DNA of 64,000 nt from Cymodocea nodosa (lineage: Eukaryota > Streptophyta > Magnoliopsida > Alismatales > Cymodoceaceae), in assembly GCA_036874045.1 (NCBI GenBank), contig JAZBRI010000003.1, forward strand, positions 136,501 through 200,500, in the 5' to 3' direction. Position numbers and translations under genes: made by a program. Each line of letters begins with the position of its first letter. Position 1 is the stretch's first letter. The notes beneath the pieces were generated by a model. The model was not told the DNA's origin. It saw nothing but the letters and a program-made list of their open reading frames with translations, and made no database searches. Positions 32,901 to 42,000 of the stretch are shown here, piece after piece.

Positions 32901-34793
32901 AAATCATTTGATGCACAAACACTTAGAAAATTTTCTGTCATTTTTCTTTCCGACATTTTTCACCATTTTCTAAGTGCACAAACATCTTCTTAGTCTTAAA
33001 ATCTAATGTTAAAGTAGAATTTAGGGTCATGTTGTAAATTGCTAGTGAGATGATTTGGTTGAAGTCTTTGTTAACTGAGTTACTGCAAATGAGGTTTCAT
33101 GGTCCGTTTTATTTCTTTCATATAGATGATAATTTGATTATCACAATGCATATGCATTGGTAGATGGATTTGAGTTGAGATGATCACCTACAAGGCTAAA
33201 GTTATTGTTCATTTGTTTTGACCATGTGATTTTAGGCCTTTCTGCCTTGTTTAATGGAGCCTAAAAGTAATCAAGATGAAAGCATTAAGACTTTTTAAGA
33301 TACATGTAAAACCTTTGGTCTTGTAGTATGTCTCCAAGAAAAATCAGTCTATGTATGCATATGAAAAAATTATTGTTGCAATATTTCACCGTTTTTTTTA
33401 GTGCATTGCCACATCTCACTGTAGGATGATGGTAAAGTGAATGATAATTTACTTATTGAAAGGGGCATGCACGCCATAAAATGTGATTATGTACTGTACC
33501 AAAAAGCATTTTCCTCCGGCATCATCAGTAGCAGCAAGCCCCCAAAAAAATTCATGGCCTGAAGAAGAAAAACAATGTAGAAGGTCATTTAGGAATTAGC
33601 AAGTCCTCTGGAATGAAATGGAGCGTCCCCATATAAAAATGATAGAACGTTCAAGAAATTGCTGCCCCATCGGCACCGAGAAATAAACCCCAGCGTTAAT
33701 TTTTTGGTTGAGCAACAAGAACACTCACTTGTTCCGAAAATTGAAAAGCAAACAAGTGTGAGATGTGGGTGGGCGCGATTTGCTTCTTGTACCTGGCAAT
33801 ATCCAACAGAAGGGTTGTGGCGAGCGTATGCTGTGAGTAAGCGTCTCAAAGCCTGCCTACCATCCTCGTCCAAAGAAGGATGTCCTGGAAAAGTTCGAGG
33901 TATATCCTGCAAGACCGTTCGTTCCATGTCAGCATGTGCAGGCAAAAAACCTCACTTTGAAAAACTGAAGGATTGGCTACCTTTTCGATCTGTGCTTTCC
34001 ACTTCAGGCTCACGGTGGCATTTGATTCCTCATTAGTGGGTTCGTTCGTTTCTTCGCCTAGCAGACCGCAGTAGTATCCCTCCACCCTGCGTGCTTCCAC
34101 ACCCACAAAAGCCTGCCATAGCTGCCCAAGCCGGTTATCTAATTAATCCCAAACATCTAGTAGGAATGATGAGCAAGTTGAAGAGACACGAGGAAGGGGG
34201 GCAGGGCAACGTAGAACATGCAAAAGTCCTGGATCCTCGGCTGACCTCTCCTCTTAGATCCATGGGTAGTCCCCCATGAACCAGGCTCTCGAGCTTTTCC
34301 TTCCAGGGGAAGTACGGCTTCTCGGACACGTCGACATCATCGCTGGAAGAAGAAGGCGCTTGCGCGAGGTCTACTTCGGCGGTCTCGCTGGATTGACCGC
34401 CTTCCGCAAGGTCAGCTGAATCATGGGAGGAAGCGGGAGAAGTTGTTTCAGCGGAATCATGGTTCCTCTTCCGAACGCGGGAACTCACGGTCCTCTCAAT
34501 GAGTCTTATCTGAGCCCAGAGCCGAGTACTCTGGGTCGTCGTCTTCCCTGCATCACTAGACGGAGCCGTTTCTTCTACCTTTGCCTGACCCTCCAGGAAG
34601 TCCGCCCAACGTCCGGACCTCTCCTGCTCCTCTTCCTGAAATCACCAAACCGAAAAACGCGTGTGTTAGACAACGATCAGGGGAGGGGAATGGGTGGTGT
34701 TCGATGGGGGTCAAAGGCCCTGCCTTGTAGATGTTGGCGTATTCCGTGTATCTCTGCTGGTGCTCGGGTCTCACCACGAAGCCATACGCATCC
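23954..34793 (-). CDS. TBC-domain Rab GTPase-activating protein (first exon not found)
   Basis: Accelerates GTP hydrolysis by Rab GTPases in vesicle traffic. Exons, 5' to 3' on the minus strand: 34793-34724, 34635-34246, 34121-33981, 33906-33793, 33558-33500, 29607-29541, 29466-29415, 29265-29173, 29046-28963, 28846-28461, 26773-26712, 26171-26102, 25957-25877, 25720-25619, 24382-24258, 24080-23954; about 673 aa, all in phase. The N-terminal block is DAYGFVVRPEHQQRYTEYAN. The TBC domain has both catalytic fingers: the Arg finger motif IxxDxxR (IEK|DIPR, split by an intron) and the Gln finger YCQ, then FFGGLLLLMMPEENAFW, LPWESVLRLWDVLLFDGNRS and ELYG. A long C-terminal coiled coil follows (EEKRS, EHLEQEIAEL, RMEKEQ, KYEETVVLLAEME). 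It resembles Arabidopsis At3g55020/At2g39280. The last exon is less certain. The initiator exon should lie between about 34.8 and 35.6 kb, but no candidate joins in phase. The donor at 34723 is GC, not GT. Confidence 0.9.
25361..25387. repeat. (AC)n microsatellite
   Basis: About 13 AC units within an intron of the TBC gene, preceded by an oligo-A run. Confidence 0.9.
27668..27690. repeat. Poly-C run of about 23
   Basis: A long C homopolymer in a 1.7 kb TBC intron (26774-28460). Its exact length is likely to be unreliable in an assembly. Confidence 0.85.
29788..33190 (+). mobile_element. Dead Copia retrotransposon in a TBC-gene intron (antisense)
   Basis: Lies in the 3.9 kb intron 29608-33499, in the opposite direction to the host gene. 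A short LTR-like segment (TGTTGAAATG...TTAACA, about 29788-29887) is followed by the primer-binding site TGGTATTAGAG. Gag-like remnants run about 30100-30490, with VEEKITCSISHVWLAKHISN. Reverse transcriptase remnants run about 31690-32090, with LLSQCKYAFDML and YQRLIGKLIYLTMT. The catalytic YVDD box reads YVNN, so both metal-binding Asp are lost. RNase H remnants lie at about 32200-32350 and 32990-33080 and are split by a MITE-like insertion. Protease and integrase are poorly recognisable. The right LTR was not found, so the end is approximate. Confidence 0.75.
32359..32986. mobile_element. MITE-like element inserted in the Copia RNase H region
   Basis: The ends are inverted repeats built on GTGTTTGTGCAC (32361) and its complement GTGCACAAACA (32974). 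Both are followed inward by an AAAATGG-type motif and poly-purine tracts such as AGAAAGAAAA. The unit recurs inside: GTGTTTGTGTATAG at 32455, GTGTTTGTACACAG at 32498 and, inverted, ATGCACAAACAC at 32911. The RNase H reading (ITWKSK.NV before, V-KSNVKVEF after) is interrupted at this point, so the segment is an insertion. No coding potential; superfamily uncertain (hAT- or Harbinger-like) because no clear target duplication is seen. Confidence 0.6.
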
Positions 34794-35970
34794 CTGAGAA
34801 CGAAATTAAGGAGGATTAGAACCATCACCGATGGCCGGCAGCAGCATCGTTGACCGATCCAAACGCTGAACTTGAGTGCAGAGGAAGATGAAAATTTTAA
34901 GCTAACAAACGGCAGGAAGTAGATAGAACATAAGCGATCAATTCGGCCCAACAGAAAGCAAAGCAATGATGGTTCGATTTGATCGCGTCTTTTTTCTCAG
35001 TAGAAGGCAAGACAAAAAAACGGCAGCTTCATCATCCATATATGTCGTGCCTGAAATAGACTTCCATCGCCGGCGTTTCAGTGCCAAATACGAACAGAAA
35101 GAAACTGTTGCTGCCACGAATGGAATCAGGGGATGAGGACGTTGGACTTCTGGGACGGCGGTCTTTCTTCCTTCCATGGATGCCATGCACGGATGATCCA
35201 TTTTCTGCAAGCGCACGTTTTCCCTTCTTCGGTTGACTTTTGCAGACAGATGATTGTTTCACCACGAAAAGGTAATACTTTTATATTTTCTATGGTTTTT
35301 AAATCGTTTTTCCTTTCGAGCAAATCCTTTGGAAATTACGTATCAAATTAATTTGTCTGATGACTGATTTGTTTAACCAGACGACTAAATGGTTTCATTA
35401 AATATTTTCTGGTGAATGGGACACTAGCATTCGTACCATCGACAGAATAAGGCTTAAATGGCTACGAAGAAGCCACCACCATCATATCGTCATCGCATAA
35501 AGTGAGATAATATACAAAAAGCATACCGATAGGTCTACGCCGCCACGGAATCCAATCTGCATCCGATGGTCTCACACATTTTATACGGCAGCAGGAAATG
35601 AAATGTAAAAGTTATTTTCTGCCGCCACTCTTCTTAAGCTGGTGACGTCGAATGAACAACTATCTCCATAGAGAGAGCTACTAGGGATGGCTTGTTGGAG
35701 TCGCAAGAGATGAACGCATCCAGATCGATTATTACTAATATTATCCACAAGATTCCTTACAAAGAGCATACGTCAAATCCTAAGCAGAACATACATCTCT
35801 GTAAAAGCAACTACTCCCTGATTCATGAAGAATCAGAGAGAGAAAGAGAGTTACGTACACTGTTCTTGCATCTAGACTGGAACACTGTTACTCAACAAAC
35901 TAAACTATTTCGCGCCAATATCTAAACCCTACTCAAAATTCGCAGCTGAAATAGACCAGCATCACTATTC
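34794..35970. other. TBC 5' region and CPP1 3' UTR
   Basis: Should contain the first exon and promoter of the TBC gene and the 3' UTR of CPP1 (both minus strand). A minus-strand phrase VQRPHPLIPF near 35.11-35.15 kb resembles the PLI-FEHKR start of related TBC proteins, but it does not join in phase to the exon at 34793. It is therefore not annotated as coding. Confidence 0.4.
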
Positions 35971-37566
35971 TCATCTATAGTATGAAGCCATGAAATAGAG
36001 CATAACGGCAGTTGCAGCAGTTACGAAAAGCTCCTGTAAAATTTCCAGGAACAAAAACGATTGAAGTTAGTGTCATCACCATCTCGGCATTTAAAACCAT
36101 GACCAACTTATGAGACTTAAAAACATAAGGCCACCTGGTTATTGTACAGGAAAACAGGTATATATTGGCCCATATACTCGATCAAGTTGAGCATTCCAGT
36201 GAATCCCTGCAGGGCAGTAGCAGCCACAGAAAAAGACTCACTAAGATCTACGTCTAGAAGAAAGTGATGCCAATCCTCATGATATTCGTGTTGAACAAAA
36301 TAAAGATTGACACATCCTTCTTTTTGAGCAGTAGTGATAACGTCACACTCAAACAATAAATTGTAATGACGCACCAGAGATGCAACAGCTATGCAACCAA
36401 AAACCAATGCAAGTGAACGAAGTATCCGTTTCCCCATGCGTAATGCTCTGCCTTCATCCTCACCTTCTTCCTGCAGTACACAGCACAGACAGAACTTAAA
36501 ACACCATATTTCCAGCATACCATGGCTTATTTTCCATCTTAAACATACGGAAGACAAATCAACAGTGCTGGTGAATGTAATATCAACCTAAGATGAGCAT
36601 TATAAATGTATGATGCAGGCAGCTATTTATTGAAAACAAAGTTACATTTATGAGTTTATATCACTAGTCACGCACATCAAAGGAGGGAGATACGGAAGGC
36701 TCAAAAGCTTTCAATTTCTCGAAGATTCTGTATACAAATGCAAATGCTAGAAACTGCAATGGCTTCCATTCTGCATTACGTTGTACTACAATCCAGATTG
36801 TCTGCAGAAAACAACAAAAATGTAAAATTAAAATTAAAAAGAAAAAGGGATTCCATATTTCTACGTTGAAATTTTTCCTCTAAGTTTTAAGATTGTAGAA
36901 TATACAACAATCTAAGTCAAAATCTTACTAATATAGAGTTGATCACATGAATTCATTTCTCCCATGTATTTCTATCTATTATCAAATCTATACATTTAAA
37001 TATTGATTCTTCAATTCTAAAGCAGTCTCAAGTATCCATATATTTACTTTTCTTTTTTCTTACTTTCTCCTATTTTCAGACTTGCACTAACCTTCCCTAA
37101 GTGTTAATATATCATGCCGTCTATGACCCATTTAGCTATGAAAAGAATTTATTCAATTGAACGACAAAGGCCACCAAGTAAACTTAGCACTGAGTAGCTG
37201 AGTCTTGCCTATAGAAGAAAGCTTATAAATGCAACATGATAGAATGACCCAAAAAATAAAAAAAAGACATACATCATGCATGCTACATATATGAAACTTT
37301 ATGATGGATATGTTATTTGGACACGTATCAAAACAAAGAAAAGCTGTTGGGGACCACACTTATTTCTCTTTGTTCCTTGACAACCTTTATTATGTTAGAG
37401 GGAAACAAAGGTCAGGAATCGGTGAGAAAGGGAATAACCATGGATATTGCTGGAAGACTTAAAAGAATTAAGTATATTTTAGCATACTTTTTAAGGCACC
37501 AAAGTGCCTAGGCGATAAGCCGAGGTGACTTGGCTACCCATCTAGATATTTTTAAATTTTTTTGAG

Positions 37567-37611
<45 letters not shown>

Positions 37612-37704
37612 GATAATTATGTATACTTTTCACTCTATAATTTCTCAAATAACATTCAAATACATACATAATTCTAAGACAACATCAAATATGAAATAAT
37701 AATA

Positions 37705-37750
<46 letters not shown>

Positions 37751-40700
37751 GATTAAATATTTAAATAATTTTGTATGTTTCAGTTATATTACATCAAAAA
37801 AATTATATTTAACCTTTTTTGCAAGGGAAAACATACAAAAACCTTTAAAAACATATATTTAATTAAACAGATTCAACAAAAGATCTACTTGATTAACATA
37901 AAGTGATGCAAGCAGCCAAGACGTAACCACTTTCATCTTCTTCATTCTCACTTACAATTTCATCCCCCTTCATTAATGATGCTCTCAAGAATCATTGTGA
38001 AATTCTTGATGCTTCTTTATTTTACATGAATTAAGTTCAGATCAAACACTAATGTCAAGGTAAAGGATTTGTGCCACCGACCGCTATAATATTTTAAAGG
38101 ATGGTGTGGAAGCATTTGAAAGGAATGATCTAGCTTTTTGGTTCTCCTAAGACACAAGAGTAGGTCCCTCCAGACTGCTATTTTTTGGAATCTCATCCCC
38201 CCTAACTGATCACTTGTGTAAGAAAAGAAAGCACAAAATGAACTACCATATGTGACAAGCAATGAAAGATATGGCATGAACTGAGACGTTTGTGACAAAG
38301 ATTGCAATGAAAGACATGTCTACTCTTCTCCTCAAGATGCATTTCCAAATGCAAACTCATGTTTGTCAATATTTATCTATCAGCTTTCTTGCCATCTCCA
38401 TGTGCCGACTCCTAAAATCACTCAACTGCAACCAAAGCATCTGAATAAATTCACTTGTGTTGAAGTTTAAAAATCTTTCCCATCTTACTACCAAGATGCA
38501 TGAACGATAATGGTTGTGCTACACAGTACTCCATCTGATCCTACTCCCCAGTTGTCAGTATTCACTCTGATCATGTACAAAGATTAAAAAAAAAAACATT
38601 TAAGCACATTCAACCCAAAAGTAAACTCTGTTAATAGAGATCAAACAGAGAAAATCTTGTACATCTAAGAAGATAGACACATCTACCATACAGGAAATTA
38701 AAACTTTCTACTCAATAATGTGCATAAAAAGCCGATAACATATGGCAAAGGGTAGTATAATCTCAATTTTATGAAGAATGATTAGAATCAAGAATACAAC
38801 AAAAATAGGCATATTTTGTTTCTGTTTTTTTACCACTTACAAAAACTACAGATATTGCCAGATTAATGCGCATATCCTTGACACTGGATTTGGAAAACCT
38901 GCAAAAGAGTGGCATTTGGTGCTGATGATGGAAGGTTTATCTGTTTGTTGCACTCCTCAAAAAAAATTCTCATGTATAAGGAAAGAAAAGATTTTTGCTC
39001 AAATAATTCTTCTGCTAATAAATATTTTGATATGTCAAATGGTGAATATATGAAGAGCAATATAATTTTCACCCAAGTGAAGCTGATTTTTGAAGCATTG
39101 CAAAGGTCAGTTTTACTCCAAATCATGCAGCATATTCAGATTTAAATATCTGTTATCCACAATAATAATTTCATATTGTGGATATTGTTGGAATAGATAG
39201 TCTCACATTGAAAATTTTGAACAAAAATGTGAACTAATATATGAAGGGATTTCTTCACTCATAATCGCACAGTTTTGAGTTGGATGACTATGTTTTAACA
39301 TGATATCAAAGTAGAAGGATTGTAGTGGGTTCATACACACCTACCTCAAAAGAAACTTTTGTAGAACTGAAGGAAGACCACGAGTGAAATGAGGTGTAAG
39401 AATAAATAGCCCACATAGGAAATTTTGAATAGAAATATGAATTAATGTATAAATAAACCTCTCCACCTATAAATATTGGTTGAGTTGATGTTTACATTTC
39501 AACAAGTATTATTTACACTCTAGATTGACTGAATTACCAAATGAACAGTCATTTGTCAAATTGAGTGTGAGTACCCTTGCATGGGTTTCTAAAGTCCCAT
39601 AAGCCAATAAGAACCAATTTTTCTGAAAAGATGCTTATGAAAACCAAATAAGAGATTATGTACAGAAACCAATCACTCAATCAGTGGTCCATTGATTTCC
39701 GAAAGACATTTAATGCCAGAAATCCATGCAAACTTAAGCCCTATTACCATGAAGTTTCATGATAAACTCGATTATAACCATGTACATAACAAAAATTTTG
39801 TGCAGACTTCAAACAAAATTTTGATTCAACCTATAACAAAAACCGAATTATATTTTTGCTTAATGAAATACATAAGATAACCTGGGTCCCCACGGTACAA
39901 GAGGTTGCTTGTCTGCATATTTAATGTCCTTCGATACCTGTAACCATTAGAAAAATATGATTACGGATTGATAGCATTATTAGCACAACATTACAAAAAT
40001 AACATAAAAATACTCCCGGTGAACAGAACACATACAAGTATAACAAACCTGTAAAGAACCAAAGGTCAGACCCTTCTTTCTATTTGTAAGCTGTGACATC
40101 ATGATTTTGTCATAAGCCCTCTCTAACTGGACACACCAATGACGAACAATTAGAGATTAACATTTATATTTCAATTCAGTCGAAAATAAATGGGTTTGAT
40201 GCTGATAAGGAGCACGCAGCTAAGAATTCATGCGTAGATGAGACTTGCAGCTTACTTTAGCAAGAGATACTTCATCCCCTCTTCTTTCAGCATCCTTGCG
40301 CCTTCTTGCGTATGCTGCCTTCACCATATCAAATCCTTCAATTGGATTGACACCAAGGACCTAAAACAAGGCGCATATGCAATCATTTCAGAGAGAGAGA
40401 GAGGAGGGGAAAAGGAAGCTAGAAGGCAACAAACCTCATATGGATTTTCTTCACCATTCGAACGTGAGCCTCCTGCAGCCGATGTGGCAGTGCAAACCAG
40501 TTGATGACGTCCCATAGGAAATCTAGGGAACCCGGAAAATCAGATAAATAAGGGCAATTGAAGGTCAGGGAATAAAGCAACATTTTACAGAGATTGATAA
40601 GACCCCTCAACTCAGCTGGTATAGCAATCGAGGGATGAACTGACACCCAATCAACACCGTCCGGCGTTGCATGTACAGAAGAAAACATTCAACCTTCAAG

Positions 40701-41016
40701 CTTTAAGAACTTTCCGATCATCAAAAATTCCTAGAAACTAAATAAAAAGCCTAATATTTTGTATTGGAAGCTTTAAATCGACTGTCTTGAGACGCCCACC
40801 AAAAACAATCATCCAAACGGATTCACGATTTTCGCCAAAACCACGAGGGAACTTTAATCTTGCCAGGCATCAGTGGGGTGGGGATGTTCACCTCGCGAAG
40901 AGGGGACGTGGAGAGCAGACGAGCGAGCGGCTGCCGATGACACGTCGGTAGGCCGGGAGGGAGCGTGAGCAGACGAGGCCATGGATTGCGGCGGCTGAGG
41001 CGCAGGCGGCAGCCAT
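35971..41016 (-). CDS. CPP1: Chaperone-like protein of POR1 (CPP1/CDF1), chloroplast
   Basis: Plastid J-like membrane protein that stabilises protochlorophyllide oxidoreductase and supports chlorophyll synthesis. Exons, 5' to 3': 41016-40892, 40522-40435, 40360-40256, 40126-40049, 39937-39882, 38898-38841, 36801-36676, 36470-36375, 36206-36135, 36033-35971; 288 aa, all in phase. Residues 1 to about 60 form a Ser/Ala/Arg-rich transit peptide (MAAACASAAAIHGLVCSRSL). A degenerate J-like domain follows (NPYEVLGVNPIEGFDMVKAA, RRRKDAERRGDE), without the HPD tripeptide. Three or four C-terminal hydrophobic segments contain the markers RINLAISVVF, QRNAEWKPLQFLAFAFVYR, RMGKRILRSLALVFG and IEYMGQYIPVFLYNN; the protein ends AVMLYFMASYYR. 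The 58-base exon 38841-38898 is easily missed. Introns hold a TRIM and microsatellites. Confidence 0.93.
37574..37609. repeat. (TA)n microsatellite
   Basis: About 18 TA units in the 2.0 kb CPP1 intron 36802-38840. Confidence 0.9.
37706..37750. repeat. (AC)n(AT)n compound microsatellite
   Basis: About 14 AC units running directly into about 8 AT units, in the same CPP1 intron as the TA repeat at 37574. Confidence 0.9.
39186..39504 (+). mobile_element. TRIM retrotransposon in a CPP1 intron
   Basis: A 319-base element in the intron 38899-39881. The left LTR, 39186-39300, starts TGTTGGAATAGATAG and ends TTTTAACA. The right LTR, about 39395-39504, starts TGTAAGAATAAATAG and ends CATTTCAACA. Both carry the phrase pair GAAAATTTTGAA(C/T)A/ATATGAA and a TATAAA-like box. 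Directly after the left LTR is TGATATCAAAGTAG, a degenerate Met-tRNA primer-binding site (consensus TGGTATCAGAGC). The internal region of about 94 bases encodes nothing. This is the classic organisation of a terminal-repeat retrotransposon in miniature. A clean 5-base target duplication is not evident. Confidence 0.75.
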
Positions 41017-42000
41017 TCCCTCGGAGTGGAGAAGTCCTGGATTCAGCGGTGGCGATGATAAGCGGGTGCATTAGGAAGCATGATAAGTAGGGTGTGCTGG
41101 TTAAGGCTGTCGATGGCTTCCCTCTCCTCCCATTTCCACCGGTCTATTTTTGATTCATCGGGTTTCCTGCGAAAATAAATCTTACCGATAGAAAATCAAA
41201 ATAATTTGAAATTTTTATTTTTTTATAAAAAGAAATTGTCGTTACCATATCCTAGTCGGTAATTTATCTTTATCGAAAAAAGCTATCAACGAAGAATTTG
41301 GATTTGAATAAATAAAAAAAAAACATAGAAAAGTTTTTCCGTAAAATCAACTATTAATATTCGAAAAATAAAGAAAAGTATCCCTAGGAATATTAAACTT
41401 TTTCGCAGAATTTTTCCCCATTTATGTTACTTTCCGTTTTTCAATAAGCATAATCATCTCCTCTTGCGAATATTGAACCTCATTAAAAGATTTTTTTAAC
41501 AAGAAGATAATTAAGTTCAGGATTTCGGTAAATATCGAGTTAACATTTCAAAAGAAACCTAATAATGTTATTTCTATTTTGCCGCATAATCCATGAAAAG
41601 AGGGCATAGGACATGGAAGGAACATTTTGCCGGTAGATTTCATAATCAGATTTTAAATAATATATAATTTTTTTACAAAAAAAAAAAAACTTTTTTTGGT
41701 AATTACGAATATCTAATTCATTTATCAGGGTTGGTTTCAAAAAGTACGAAAGATGGTCCCATGAATGAAAGCGCACTCTCCGACGCGCTCGTAGCGCCCA
41801 ACCGTTTCCATACGCTTCTTTCCTTTTCCATCTTCCTTTTCTCCCCAAATCAAAAAGCCCCAGAACAGATCCCCAGCGCCTGTTCCACGGTATCGTGAGC
41901 ACGGAATTTCCATCCTTCGCCGCCGCTCGTCCTGCTTTTCCGGTACCCGGGAGATTGGACGCTAGAAGGTGTGGTGGTTGGGAAGGGTGGGGCAATCTTT
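41017..42000. promoter_or_regulatory. Divergent promoter region between CPP1 and PGP synthase
   Basis: About 1 kb separates the CPP1 start (minus strand) from the PGP synthase start (plus strand), so both promoters must lie here. The middle (41180-41720) is AT-rich and the two flanks are C/G-richer, as expected for 5' UTRs. I could not identify specific elements with confidence. Confidence 0.5.

Noticed and set aside
36207..36374. Apparent 56-residue insertion in the CPP1 C-terminal region
   Set aside because: It is an in-frame intron with a GTGCGT donor and CTGCAG acceptor; removing it restores the expected VASL-GFTGML junction.
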